From: Vibrio marisflavi CECT 7928
GTDB taxonomy: Bacteria; Pseudomonadota; Gammaproteobacteria; Enterobacterales; Vibrionaceae
Reading direction: 5' to 3'
Length of the DNA: 64,000 nucleotides
NCBI RefSeq assembly: GCF_921294215.1
Contig: NZ_CAKLDM010000002.1
Span: 62,001 to 126,000, forward strand
Shown here piece by piece: positions 26,717-36,506 of this stretch (positions are counted from its first letter, which is position 1; every line of letters begins with the position of its first letter). A model generated the notes under the pieces. The model had not been told where the DNA came from. It did no database searches and worked only from the letters and a program-made list of their open reading frames with translations. The position numbers and the translations under genes were made by a program.

Positions 26717-27333
26717 TGTTTAATTTGACCCCAGAACAGGCTATGGATGAGTGTCTTGCTTCACAAGGGATTCCCGAAGAAGCGAGGGCAAATACTGTTG
26801 CTCGTCTTATTAAGTTCTTAGCAGAAACAGAGAAAGAGCAAACATCGACAGTCCATAAAGAAAAAATTCAAAAGGTGATTCAGAAAATCATATCTTTAGA
26901 AAGAGCTTTGCGCAGCTTACCAGAGAAAGTCGCCAACGCTATTTGGATCCCCTATTACCAAATGGTCATTCCTCAAGATTTTTGGTTTTCTTCTATAGAA
27001 CATACAAAACTCGATTCAAAGGGAAGTGTCGATAACGAAGAAGCAAAGGGGCTCGACTTGAGCGCTTACGATTTCTTTATGCCACTTTCTCACTTGTTGG
27101 CAGTATGCCGAAAGGCATTAAAAGATAAATTACCATCAAAAGACAGCATACGTTATCAAGCACTGGCGAAAAGTCTTGAATGTCTTGGCCACTCCCATGG
27201 CTTTAAAGTGAATAAAAAACTGATTATCGACTTTATTGCTGCTGCAACTGGTAAAGACCCGGACACGATTAAAAAGCAGCTGTCTCGCCTCAAGATAAAG
27301 CGCACAGTTTGCGCCAAAAAAGCGTATTGGTAG
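26716..27333 (+). CDS. hypothetical protein translationally coupled to integrase
   Basis: A 205-residue soluble protein whose ATG overlaps the integrase stop by one base. It is largely helical with basic ends; the C-terminal 40 residues (TGKDPDTIKKQLSRLKIKR) look like a DNA-binding helix pair. Coupling to the integrase suggests a recombination accessory or regulator. No family is recognised. Confidence 0.6.
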   Translation: MFNLTPEQAMDECLASQGIPEEARANTVARLIKFLAETEKEQTSTVHKEKIQKVIQKIISLERALRSLPEKVANAIWIPYYQMVIPQDFWFSSIEHTKLDSKGSVDNEEAKGLDLSAYDFFMPLSHLLAVCRKALKDKLPSKDSIRYQALAKSLECLGHSHGFKVNKKLIIDFIAAATGKDPDTIKKQLSRLKIKRTVCAKKAYW

Positions 27334-27455
27334 TGCTAGTGACCTAGCCCATTTTCAGGGGACATTTTTGCTTGAAAAAAGAAAAAATGGTCCCTTACTT
27401 TATCAAGACTTTTTGGGAACATTTAAGCCTTCATTAATTAAAGAAGGAATTTTGA

Positions 27456-27665
27456 ATGATGAAAAAGCCACAACATACAAACTTTGATCGAGTGATGACA
27501 CTTGATGAGGCTGCTCTGGTGATGAGACGATCCAAAAAGACATTGTGGCGACTATGGGCTAAAGAAAAGGCATTTCCTAAGCCAATCCTTATTAAAGGAA
27601 GAGCAATAGGATGGCGTGAAAGTACCATAAACAAATTTTTAGATACTGGAGAAGTTGAGAGTTAA
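27456..27665 (+). CDS. AlpA-family regulator/excisionase
   Basis: A 69-residue winged-helix protein of the AlpA/MerR-like group: MTLDEAALVMRRSKKTLWRL, then the wing region FPKPILIKGRAIGWRESTIN. AlpA proteins act as excisionases or activators of integrase genes in P4-like satellites and islands. It has an AAGGAA site. It lies just downstream of the integrase pair, as expected. Confidence 0.85.
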   Translation: MMKKPQHTNFDRVMTLDEAALVMRRSKKTLWRLWAKEKAFPKPILIKGRAIGWRESTINKFLDTGEVES

Positions 27666-27675
27666 GTTTGATGTG

Positions 27676-27707
27676 GGGCTACTGTTGTTGCAGTAGCCTC
27701 ATTTTTT
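27676..27707 (+). terminator. terminator after alpA-like gene
   Basis: Arms GGGCTACTG and CAGTAGCCTC pair around TTGTTG, followed by TTTTTT at 27702-27707. Confidence 0.8.
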
Positions 27708-28062
27708 CATTAATGAGTGTGTTGTGGGCAGCTTTTCTGGTGGAATGCTAAAGGTATGTGGTTTTTGGGAGTGCTCTTTTCGTCGTTGTTTTACCTAAGA
27801 TGTTTAGTTGATTCTGATTGAGAGCAACATGAACGCGGCCTATAACAAAGCTAAAAATGCCCCAAAATCGTTTAGAGTAAATCCCCTTCTTTTTTCGAAT
27901 AAGTTTGCTTGCCCTACAAAAAGTTATCCGAACTGTAGTTAATAGCCCATCTTTACTATAAAATTTCATGCATAAGACTTAGATAACCGAGTGTTCTATG
28001 GTAAATTTTCGCTATAAATGTCAGTAATTGTAGATAGTTAGTGCAACGGAGATAGCTAGGTT
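27708..28062. other. intergenic region upstream of type I restriction genes
   Basis: About 355 bases. A minus-strand open frame at 27748-27969 has no recognisable domain or clear ribosome site. The hsdR promoter presumably lies here. Confidence 0.4.
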
Positions 28063-30888
28063 ATGGTCAATCAAAATGCAGAACAAATCGCACGTGATAA
28101 CATTGATGAAATGTTAAGAGCTGCCGGGTGGGCAGTTCAAGACAAAGGCAAACTCAATTTTAGTGAGGGTATCGGTCAAGCTATTCGCGAGTATCAGACT
28201 GATGTAGGTCCAGCCGATTATGTTCTGTTTGTTGATAAGAGAGCTGTTGGTGTTATTGAAGCCAAACGAGAAGAAGCTGGTGAAAAGATAACGACAGTTG
28301 AAACGCAAACTGAAGGCTATGCAAATGCTAAATTGAAGTGGGTTAACAATAGTGAACCATTACCATTTCTTTATGAGAGTACTGGTGTTATTACTCGTTT
28401 TACAGATGGCCGTGATCCTAAACCAAGATCTCGTGAAGTCTTCAACTTTCACCGACCAGAGACCTTATTGGAATGGGTTGAACAAGGCAATTCGTTACGT
28501 GCTCGCTTACAAGATATCCCACCATTAAACCCAAGCAACCTGCCTGCTAAAGAGCTTGGATTACGTGATTGTCAGGAAGTAGCAATCACTAACCTTGAAG
28601 ATTCATTGAAGAAAAATAGACCTCGTGCTTTGATTCAAATGGCTACTGGTGCAGGTAAGACGTACACGGCCATCACCTCGATGTATCGCATCTTAAAGCA
28701 TGCAAAAGGCAAACGTATCTTATTCCTTGTGGATACTAAAAACTTGGGTGAGCAAGCCGAACATGAAATGCTGAATTTCACGCCTAGTGATGATACCCGT
28801 AAGTTCACAGAGCTTCATGTTGTTCAGCGCTTGAAATCGAAGTACGTCCCTAAAGATGCTGAAGTATGTATCAGTACAATCCAACGTATGTACTCAATTC
28901 TCAAAGATGAAGAGTTAGATGAAGCCCTTGAAGAACAAAACCCAGCAGAGCAGCTCACTAAACCTAAAGAGCCTGTGCCTGTGGCATATAACCCTAAAGT
29001 GCCAATTGAGCATTTTGACTTCATCTTTATCGATGAGTGTCACCGTTCAATCTACAACCTTTGGCAACAAGTATTAGATTACTTTGATGGATTCCTTATC
29101 GGTCTGACAGCTACTCCTGATAATCGAACATTTGGTTTCTTTAAACAAAATGTGGTTAGTGATTATGACCATGAAAAAGCAGTGGCTGATGGTGTAAACG
29201 TGGGTAACGAAGTCTTCACGATCCAAACCAAAATCACTAAAGAGGGGGAGAAGTTACGAGCCAAACAGCAAGTTGAGCATCGTGAACGTGTTACGAGGAA
29301 GAAGCGCTGGGAACAGCAAGATGAAGACGAAGCATATACAGCGAAGCAGTTAGATAAGGATATTGTCAACCCAAGTCAGATACGAACTGTGCTAACTACT
29401 TTCAGGGATAGTTTGCCGCAAATCTTCCCTAACCGTGAAGAAGTGCCGAAGACACTTATCTTTGCCAAGACGGATAGCCATGCAGATGACATCATTCAGA
29501 TGGTTCGTGAAGTCTTTGATGAAGGCAATGACTTCTGTAAGAAGATCACGTATCGAGTGAAGAAAGATAAAACAGATTCAGAAGGAAACGTAGTTGAGAA
29601 AGGTGAAGATCCTAAGTCTGTGCTTTCTCAATTCCGAATGGGTTACAACCCTAGGATCGCTGTTACTGTGGATATGATTGCAACTGGTACAGATGTTAAG
29701 CCTCTTGAGTGTCTTGTATTCATGCGTGATGTGAAGAGTCGTAACTATTTCGAACAAATGAAAGGGCGCGGTACGCGAACTCTTGATTTAGATGAATTGA
29801 AGAAAGTGACACCATCAGCAACTACGGCGAAGACGCACTATGTAATTGTTGATGCGATTGGTGTTACTAAGTCTCTGAAAACTGCAAGCCAACCACTCAT
29901 TACAAAACCATCAGTCCCATTAAAAGATCTAGCAATGGGAATTATGATGGGTGCTAGTGACACTGACTCAGTTAGCTCGTTAGCAGGTCGATTAGCTCGC
30001 TTGAATAAGCAATTGGATTCCCAAGAACATAAGCGCATCGAAGCCTTAACAGATGGTGTACCTATCACTCAGATTGTTAAAGGGCTTTTTGATGCTATTG
30101 ATGGCGACAAAGTTGAAGAAAGAGCACGTATCATTGCAGGCCAGCATGGTGATATGGATCCTGGAGAAGAAAATAGATCGAAAGCGCAAGCTGAAATGGT
30201 TAGTCAGGTAGCGAACGTTTTCAATGGAGAATTGATTGAGCTAATTGATACGATCCGCAGAGAAAAAGACCAGAAAATTGACCATGAAAATTTGGATGAA
30301 GTGCTGGTTGCAGATTGGGAGAAGGCATCAGAGGAACAAGCAAAAGAACTTGCTGTTGAGTTTGGTGAGTTCCTAGAAGCTAACAAAGATGAAATAACAG
30401 CGTTAGAGATTTTCTATGATCAGCCTCATCGTCGTAGAGAAATTACGTATAGCATGATTAAAGAAGTGCTAGAGAAGTTGAAGTCAGATAAGCCCAAACT
30501 GGCTCCTTTGAACGTTTGGCAAGCATATGAACAACTTGATGATGTAAAAAGTAGCAAACCAATCGGTGAATTGACTGCTCTGGTCGCTTTGATTCGTCGT
30601 GTGGTAGGGATTGATGATAAAATCTCGAACTTTGATGAAACGGTTAGCAAAAACTTCCAGCGTTGGGTAATGAAACGCCACTCTGGAAGTAATCCGAAGT
30701 TTACAAATGAGCAGATGGATTGGTTGCGTATGATTCGAGATCACTTCACTGCATCGTTCCATTTTGAAATTGATGACTTAGATAGCACACCGTTTGATGG
30801 TGAGGGTGGTCTTGGAATGATGTATGAGCTCTTCGGTGACGAAATGAACAATATTATTGATGAATTGAATAGTGAGTTAGTGGCTTGA
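28063..30888 (+). CDS. hsdR: type I restriction enzyme, endonuclease/translocase subunit
   Basis: Motor and nuclease subunit of a type I restriction-modification complex, 941 residues. The PD-(D/E)xK nuclease site is Asp52, Glu66 and Lys68 (GVIEAKRE). Helicase motif I is ATGAGKT (~195-201), motif II is DECH (325-328), and motif VI lies in QMKGRGTRT. The C-terminal region (~700-940) is helical, for HsdM contact. Its stop overlaps the start of hsdS by one base. Gene order R-S-M. Complete and apparently functional. Confidence 0.95.
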   Translation: MVNQNAEQIARDNIDEMLRAAGWAVQDKGKLNFSEGIGQAIREYQTDVGPADYVLFVDKRAVGVIEAKREEAGEKITTVETQTEGYANAKLKWVNNSEPLPFLYESTGVITRFTDGRDPKPRSREVFNFHRPETLLEWVEQGNSLRARLQDIPPLNPSNLPAKELGLRDCQEVAITNLEDSLKKNRPRALIQMATGAGKTYTAITSMYRILKHAKGKRILFLVDTKNLGEQAEHEMLNFTPSDDTRKFTELHVVQRLKSKYVPKDAEVCISTIQRMYSILKDEELDEALEEQNPAEQLTKPKEPVPVAYNPKVPIEHFDFIFIDECHRSIYNLWQQVLDYFDGFLIGLTATPDNRTFGFFKQNVVSDYDHEKAVADGVNVGNEVFTIQTKITKEGEKLRAKQQVEHRERVTRKKRWEQQDEDEAYTAKQLDKDIVNPSQIRTVLTTFRDSLPQIFPNREEVPKTLIFAKTDSHADDIIQMVREVFDEGNDFCKKITYRVKKDKTDSEGNVVEKGEDPKSVLSQFRMGYNPRIAVTVDMIATGTDVKPLECLVFMRDVKSRNYFEQMKGRGTRTLDLDELKKVTPSATTAKTHYVIVDAIGVTKSLKTASQPLITKPSVPLKDLAMGIMMGASDTDSVSSLAGRLARLNKQLDSQEHKRIEALTDGVPITQIVKGLFDAIDGDKVEERARIIAGQHGDMDPGEENRSKAQAEMVSQVANVFNGELIELIDTIRREKDQKIDHENLDEVLVADWEKASEEQAKELAVEFGEFLEANKDEITALEIFYDQPHRRREITYSMIKEVLEKLKSDKPKLAPLNVWQAYEQLDDVKSSKPIGELTALVALIRRVVGIDDKISNFDETVSKNFQRWVMKRHSGSNPKFTNEQMDWLRMIRDHFTASFHFEIDDLDSTPFDGEGGLGMMYELFGDEMNNIIDELNSELVA

Positions 30889-32420
30889 TGGAAAACTTAT
30901 CGAAAGAAAGCCTTCCTTTGGGTTGGGAGTTGCAACTATACAAAGATGTCGTTGAAACTATCAGCACAAATGGGAAAAAAGTAAATCAAAAGCAGTATGA
31001 GACCTCAGGGACGTACCCCATATTTGATCAAGGACAAAGCTACTGTTCAGGTTACTTGAGTGATGAAGATAAAGTTATCAATGCTAAATTTCCAGTTTTG
31101 GTTTTTGGTGATCACACAAGGGCAGTGAAATACGTCAAAGAACCTTTTGTTGCAGGTGCAGATGGGGTTAAGGTTCTTGAACCTAATGGGAAAATTATTC
31201 CAGAACTCCTTCTTTACTTTACTCAATATTTAGCAGTTGCAATCAAAGACAAAGGATACGCTAGACATTATCAATGGGTGGCTAAAGAACAAATTGGTAT
31301 TCCGCCACTACAAGAGCAAAGACGTATTGTTGAGAAAATTGAAGAGCTATTCTCAGAGTTAGATTCAGGCATCAAGAGCCTAACTAAAGCAAAGCAACAG
31401 CTATCTGTTTATCGACAAGCTCTTCTTAAACAAGCCTTTGAAGGAAAGCTAACCGCTCAGTGGCGTGAAGATAATCCAGATAAATTAGAGTCGCCAGGTG
31501 ATACTCTTGAAAGGTTAAAACGTGAGCGTGACAAACGTTATCAACAGAAACTTGATGAGTGGGAAGTAACTGTAAATCAATGGAAACAAGATAGCTCACA
31601 AGGAAAGAAACCATCTAAACCACGAAAACCTAAAGCGGTCACTCAGTTTAATGTTGATTTACCAGATTTCTGTCAGGAACTACCTGATAGCTGGTTCTGG
31701 GATAAATTAGGGCATATGACTCTGGCTGTAGAGTACGGAACGTCAGCAAAGTCTTCTGAGAGTGGGAGAGTTCCTGTACTTCGAATGGGAAATATTCAGA
31801 ACACGAAGTTCGATTGGGGCGATCTTGTATTTACTTCTGATGAAGATGAGATATCAAAGTACACACTAAATAACGGGGACGTTCTGTTTAATCGAACTAA
31901 TAGCCCTGAGTTAGTCGGCAAAACTGCAAAATATAATGGTGAACGTGAAGCATTGTTTGCTGGTTATCTTATTCGCGTCAACCAATTTGATAATTTTGTA
32001 AATAGTGATTATTTGAATTTATTTTTGAACTCATACGTTAGTAAACGATATGGTAATACAGTTAAAACTGACGGAGTGAATCAGTCGAACATTAATGGAG
32101 AAAAGCTATCAAACTATCCATTCCCATATTGTTCATTGGCAGAACAAGAACAAGTGGTTCAGATTCTTGAAGAAAAAATATCCAAGATTGAGCGAAGCGA
32201 ATCAGAGATTAGTATGAATCTCAAAAAAGCGGAGCTCCTTCGTCAGTCGATTCTTAAAAAGGCATTCTCTGGCAAGCTTGTTTCTCAAGATTCAGAAGAT
32301 GAGCCAGCAAATGAATTGCTAAAGAAAATAGCAATAGAAAAAGAAGAGCTGGTTGAGGAAGCGGAAAAAGCTACTGTACGTAAGAAAAAACCGACTGCTA
32401 AGAAGACAGTAAAATCATAA
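30888..32420 (+). CDS. hsdS: type I restriction enzyme, specificity subunit
   Basis: A 510-residue DNA-recognition subunit. It has two target-recognition domains (~10-150 and ~265-410), each followed by a conserved helical region; PPLQEQRRIVEKIEELFSEL marks the first and LAEQEQVVQILEEKISKIE the second. A long charged insert (~205-260, with Lys/Pro repeats) separates the halves. The ATG overlaps the hsdR stop (TGATG). TRD identity sets the bipartite target site, which cannot be read here. Confidence 0.93.
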   Translation: MENLSKESLPLGWELQLYKDVVETISTNGKKVNQKQYETSGTYPIFDQGQSYCSGYLSDEDKVINAKFPVLVFGDHTRAVKYVKEPFVAGADGVKVLEPNGKIIPELLLYFTQYLAVAIKDKGYARHYQWVAKEQIGIPPLQEQRRIVEKIEELFSELDSGIKSLTKAKQQLSVYRQALLKQAFEGKLTAQWREDNPDKLESPGDTLERLKRERDKRYQQKLDEWEVTVNQWKQDSSQGKKPSKPRKPKAVTQFNVDLPDFCQELPDSWFWDKLGHMTLAVEYGTSAKSSESGRVPVLRMGNIQNTKFDWGDLVFTSDEDEISKYTLNNGDVLFNRTNSPELVGKTAKYNGEREALFAGYLIRVNQFDNFVNSDYLNLFLNSYVSKRYGNTVKTDGVNQSNINGEKLSNYPFPYCSLAEQEQVVQILEEKISKIERSESEISMNLKKAELLRQSILKKAFSGKLVSQDSEDEPANELLKKIAIEKEELVEEAEKATVRKKKPTAKKTVKS

Positions 32421-32471
32421 TTAATGTTGATTGCTGAGGCAGTTAACAAGAAAAGAACAAGTGAAAAGAAA

Positions 32472-33953
32472 ATGAACACACAAAGTATTATTTCTAAGGT
32501 TTGGAGTTTTTGTACAACGTTGCGTGATGACGGTGTTGGCTATGGTGACTACCTAACTCAGATAACATACCTCATCTTCCTCAAAATGGCAGATGAATAC
32601 AGTAAGCCACCATACAACCGTGATGTTGGTGTACCAGAAGAATACAACTGGAAGAGTATTAAGTCAGAATCGGGGGCAGCGCTAGAAGTTCAGTATGTAT
32701 CTGTTCTACGTGAACTTGGCAAGCAAAAAGGTATGCTGGGTCAAATCTTTACTAAAGCACAAAACCAGATTCAAGATCCTGCGAAACTAAAACGTCTTAT
32801 CGATATGATTGACGGTGAGAAGTGGGTAATGCTTGGCGCAGATGTTAAGGGTAACATCTATGAAGGTTTGCTTGAGCGAAACGCTGAAGATACTAAGTCT
32901 GGTGCAGGTCAATACTTTACTCCTCGTGCATTAATTTCAACGATGGTTAAGTGTATGAAGCCTCAGCCAAAGCAAACTATTGCTGACCCTGCTTGTGGTA
33001 CAGGTGGTTTCTTCTTATCGGCTTATGATTACCTAACAGATAAAAACAATTATAAATTAGACAAAGAAGATAAGGCTTTTTTGAAGAATGAGACTTTCTT
33101 CGGAAATGAGATTGTTGCGAACACTCGTCGCCTATGTCTGATGAACATGTTCTTACACAACATCGGTGAGATTGATGGTGAAAGCCTAGTAAGTGGTGAT
33201 GACGCATTGATTGCTCAACCATCGAAAACGGTAGATATGGTTCTTGCCAACCCTCCATTTGGTAAGAAGAGTAGCATGACATTCACCAATAAAGAGGGTG
33301 AACAGGAGACTGATGATCTTACATATAATCGTCAAGACTTCTGGGCTACGACATCGAACAAACAGGTTAACTTCGTTCAGCATATCCGTAGTATGTTGAA
33401 AACGACAGGTCGAGCGGCAGTTGTACTTCCAGATAACGTATTGTTCGAAGGTGGAGCTGGTGAAACAGTACGTAAGAAGCTAATGGAAAGTACCGAGCTT
33501 CATACAATCTTGCGCCTTCCGACTGGTATATTCTATGCCAACGGTGTGAAAGCAAACGTTTTATTCTTCGATAACAAACCTGCTCAGAAGGATGCTTGGA
33601 CTAAAGATATTTGGATTTACGACTACCGTACTAACGTCCATCATACCTTGAAGAAAAAGCCAATGACGATGGATCATCTAGAAGACTTCGTTAAGTGCTA
33701 CAACCCTGATAATCGTCATGATCGTACCGAAACGTGGAATGAAGATACTAATCCAGATGGCCGCTGGCGCAAATACTCTCGTGAAGATGTACTAGCTCGC
33801 GATAAAACCAGTTTGGATATTTTCTGGTTAAAAGATAAGTCACTAACAGATCTTGAAAATCTACCGGTGCCAGATGAGCTAGCTGAAGAAATCATTGAGA
33901 ATATGGAAGCAGGTTTAGACAGTTTCCGTCAGGTACTAGCAGCGCTAAAATAG
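32472..33953 (+). CDS. hsdM: type I restriction enzyme, methyltransferase subunit
   Basis: N6-adenine methyltransferase subunit of about 493 residues. SAM-binding motif ADPACGTGGFF lies at ~171-180 and catalytic NPPF at 260-263, after a helical HsdM N-terminal domain. The ATG at 32472 (MNTQSIISKVW) fits family starts; an upstream ATG at 32424 would add 16 residues. It sits 51 bases after hsdS in the same operon. Confidence 0.94.
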   Translation: MNTQSIISKVWSFCTTLRDDGVGYGDYLTQITYLIFLKMADEYSKPPYNRDVGVPEEYNWKSIKSESGAALEVQYVSVLRELGKQKGMLGQIFTKAQNQIQDPAKLKRLIDMIDGEKWVMLGADVKGNIYEGLLERNAEDTKSGAGQYFTPRALISTMVKCMKPQPKQTIADPACGTGGFFLSAYDYLTDKNNYKLDKEDKAFLKNETFFGNEIVANTRRLCLMNMFLHNIGEIDGESLVSGDDALIAQPSKTVDMVLANPPFGKKSSMTFTNKEGEQETDDLTYNRQDFWATTSNKQVNFVQHIRSMLKTTGRAAVVLPDNVLFEGGAGETVRKKLMESTELHTILRLPTGIFYANGVKANVLFFDNKPAQKDAWTKDIWIYDYRTNVHHTLKKKPMTMDHLEDFVKCYNPDNRHDRTETWNEDTNPDGRWRKYSREDVLARDKTSLDIFWLKDKSLTDLENLPVPDELAEEIIENMEAGLDSFRQVLAALK

Positions 33954-33969
33954 TAGTTGAATACAAATA

Positions 33970-34000
33970 ACAGCATTCAGCTTGGGAAGTTGAATGCTGT
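33970..34000 (+). terminator. hairpin after the restriction operon
   Basis: Perfect 10-bp arms ACAGCATTCA / TGAATGCTGT, 17 bases past the hsdM stop. No strong T-tract follows, so it may act as an mRNA end stabiliser or weak terminator. Confidence 0.5.
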
Positions 34001-34403
34001 TGCTACAGACTACCAATACCTACACAGCTTATCCGTGATCTACACTCGCGAAATTAGATACTTCACTAAGCGACTTTCCCATACCTAAATTTATCCGCAT
34101 TTTCCTAATTTAAGTGATTACTCTAAACGATTTCTGTCCAGAAATGGGGCGAAACCACTTATGTATGCCCCGCTAACATTTCAGCTAACACTTTTTCGAG
34201 TTGCATCAACTCACAGATAAGAATCAACACATTCTCTTGTTTTGAACCAATTCATATTTTGTCGATAGATGTATGGGTATTTTTATGCATTAGCGTTGAA
34301 ATGATTTTTTTCTTAGTGAAAATAACCATTTACTATTAGATCCAAGCTTACTTTTGAAAGTTGCGATATGATGGATGTTTAAACTTTTTTGAGTGTGCAC
34401 TTT
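34001..34403. other. intergenic region before toxin-like gene
   Basis: About 400 AT-rich bases. It likely holds the promoter for the effector/immunity pair. No repeat or RNA gene was recognised. Confidence 0.4.
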
Positions 34404-35720
34404 ATGTCTATCAATGATGCTGAGAAAAAGAAAATAACGACAAGTTCAGGTGGAGGGTATAAACCCTTGCACGATTTGGAGCTTCCAAAACCTCAAGAAA
34501 TAAAGGAAACAGTCCGAGAACGAGCGGCACGACAACGACAAGAACGCAGAGAGGAGTTGACCCTTACAGCAGAAGATTATGCACGCTGCGACAGAAATCG
34601 AGAACGAGTACTTGCTGAACGCGAAAAAGAAGCTCGTGTCTTTGAACTTGGCTGGCTGCAATCACCATGTACCCAGCCTCAAGAAGTGCTATGGGCAAGT
34701 CTTTTTACTGCTGAAACTAAAGAAGATCAGAAGCAGTACATCAAAAGCTGCAATTCACATCTTAACGAGCCTGTTCGAGAAGGTGAGATTGTGCTTCTTC
34801 CTACAACAGAGCCTAAAACACCAGAAGATAAGAAGCTTTTTGATGAGTGGCTTGAGCAGGCCAAGATTGCAAGTAAGGAGTTAGGAAAGCTACTTGATGA
34901 GGAAGTCGTTACTCTAAACCGTCACTTTGATTTACTTTCTTATCAGCTGGAAGAGCGAATTAAATCAGATGGTTTACCCACAGATTATCATGCTCAAGTA
35001 TCGACAGGAATAGGCGCTACGGCTGCTGGAGTTGAACAGAACCTAAAGAACATTCAAGGTGTACTTTTAGAAATTAATGATTTGTACGCATCTCAAGTGG
35101 CGATGGCTAGTCGTACTGGTGGAATGAACTATGGGATATTTACAGCAGAACGAGCAGAACTATTCAAAAAACTTGATGGCTCTTTTGCCAGATTATCCAA
35201 ACGTAGTGTGCAATTGCCAATTTATACACAAATAAAACGAAACTTGAAGCTTTCCACTAAGTCTGTAATCCATAATGCCGATGAAATTTTAAGAACAGGC
35301 TTCGTGAAAGAGCTTGGGAAGCGTATTGGCAACATTGCCATTGGTATTTCTGCTGCTAGAGGTTTGGGCTACATAGGCTTGATGGTCGGTGCGGTCAGTG
35401 GGGTCGATAGTATTTATGAAGCCTGTAAGGTCGATGGTAATGGTGATTGTGGCAAGACAGCAACCCGTGAAGTAGCTGGTTTTGTTGGCGGTGTATACGG
35501 GGGAAGTTTAGGTGGAACAGCAATGACTTCTGGGGTATTACTTGTTCTAGGTGTTGTTGGGGTAACTTCAGCACCCGTGCTCGCAGTTGCTGCAATAGGC
35601 TCGTTTGTTGCGGGTGGGGCTATTGGTGGTGTGGCTGGTTCTACGGCTGGCAAGGCTTTCGGCGACGAACTCTATGAGAGAATAGTAGATCTCTATGAAT
35701 GGGGAGAGAGTTTATTGTGA
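34404..35720 (+). CDS. putative membrane-acting toxin/effector
   Basis: A 438-residue protein. Layout: a charged, Arg/Glu-rich helical N-terminus (~30-75); a small region ending in REGEIVLLPTTEPKTPEDKK (~125-145) resembling the LysM-like or peptidoglycan-facing part of type VI effectors; a long helical middle; and a C-terminal ~120 residues very rich in Gly, Ala and Val (GGVYGGSLGGTAMTSGVLLV, VAGGAIGGVAG), like pore-forming or glycine-zipper toxin domains. There is no signal peptide, which fits delivery by a secretion machine. The next gene overlaps its stop and encodes a membrane protein, the pattern of immunity. Toxin function is inferred. Confidence 0.6.
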   Translation: MSINDAEKKKITTSSGGGYKPLHDLELPKPQEIKETVRERAARQRQERREELTLTAEDYARCDRNRERVLAEREKEARVFELGWLQSPCTQPQEVLWASLFTAETKEDQKQYIKSCNSHLNEPVREGEIVLLPTTEPKTPEDKKLFDEWLEQAKIASKELGKLLDEEVVTLNRHFDLLSYQLEERIKSDGLPTDYHAQVSTGIGATAAGVEQNLKNIQGVLLEINDLYASQVAMASRTGGMNYGIFTAERAELFKKLDGSFARLSKRSVQLPIYTQIKRNLKLSTKSVIHNADEILRTGFVKELGKRIGNIAIGISAARGLGYIGLMVGAVSGVDSIYEACKVDGNGDCGKTATREVAGFVGGVYGGSLGGTAMTSGVLLVLGVVGVTSAPVLAVAAIGSFVAGGAIGGVAGSTAGKAFGDELYERIVDLYEWGESLL

Positions 35721-36082
35721 GTGAGGCTTTAAAAGATATTGAGACTATCGTTGCCGGGTTAATTGCTACCTATGCTATTGTCTGGTCTGTTCCTGGTGTA
35801 ATTATGAGTGCTATGGTTTCTTTGGGTGATCCTCAAAGAATCGTTTTTATAGATAATCAACTTTCTAAGGATGTGAATAAATTGCACTCTAATCATATGT
35901 GTATGCTTTCTGCTTACATCAGTACAAGGTTGTTCCATTACTGGGTTAAATATCCATTTATTCGTAAACGTGCAACAACTGATTCAAAAAAATTTAAAGT
36001 GTTTATGTGGGTTAATACCATGGGAGTGTGGAGCTATATTTTATCTTTTGTTTTAATCATTATTGGTAAGTTCTTAACTTAA
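35717..36082 (+). CDS. putative membrane immunity protein
   Basis: A 121-residue protein starting at GTG, which overlaps the upstream TGA by four bases (GTGA), with a GGGGAGAG site nine bases before it. Membrane helices lie at ~10-33 and ~95-118, with a cytoplasmic or periplasmic middle part holding His and Arg. The tight coupling and small membrane topology are typical of immunity proteins protecting against pore-forming toxins. No family is recognised. Confidence 0.6.
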   Translation: MSEALKDIETIVAGLIATYAIVWSVPGVIMSAMVSLGDPQRIVFIDNQLSKDVNKLHSNHMCMLSAYISTRLFHYWVKYPFIRKRATTDSKKFKVFMWVNTMGVWSYILSFVLIIIGKFLT

Positions 36083-36506
36083 TTTCTTTATCCCAAACCT
36101 ACACCGATCTTGTGGCTAGTGCCGTTTTACTCATCGCACTAGCTCTTCATAGCAACTACCTGCCATTCTTCGTGGGTTGATAATCTAGCAACTGTTGTAA
36201 AGCACTTCTGCCCAAATATCACTCAGTCATCAGCCTCAAATTTTCCTCAAACCATCGCGACAAGTCTTCATATAAACCCTCTCACAAGCCTTCCTCAAGC
36301 CATACGGCATAAGGCTTTGTCCCTAATTGCACCTACACAAGAATCCATTCTGGGGTTTTACCTACTCAGAAATAGCGAATATGGCTTGATAACTATTGAC
36401 TGAATGCTCTCTATGGTTTGAACTACGGAGTAAGGAAGTACTCACCAAGTCTTAGTTAGGTGCGGGGGTATTTTATATTATCTAGTAGGAGCTTTAGTAA
36501 AGGATT
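36083..36506. other. intergenic region within island B
   Basis: About 420 bases. No gene is convincing. An AAAGGATT ribosome site at its right end serves the next gene. If the following protein is a replication initiator, its origin could lie here, but I see no clear iteron. Confidence 0.35.

Noticed and set aside
27748..27969. 73-codon minus-strand open frame before hsdR
   Set aside because: Basic, no domain, no clear ribosome site, and it would run against the restriction operon.
35395..35653. Pro/Ala-rich minus-strand frames inside the toxin-like gene
   Set aside because: Composition is the mirror of the Gly/Ala-rich coding strand; shadow frames.
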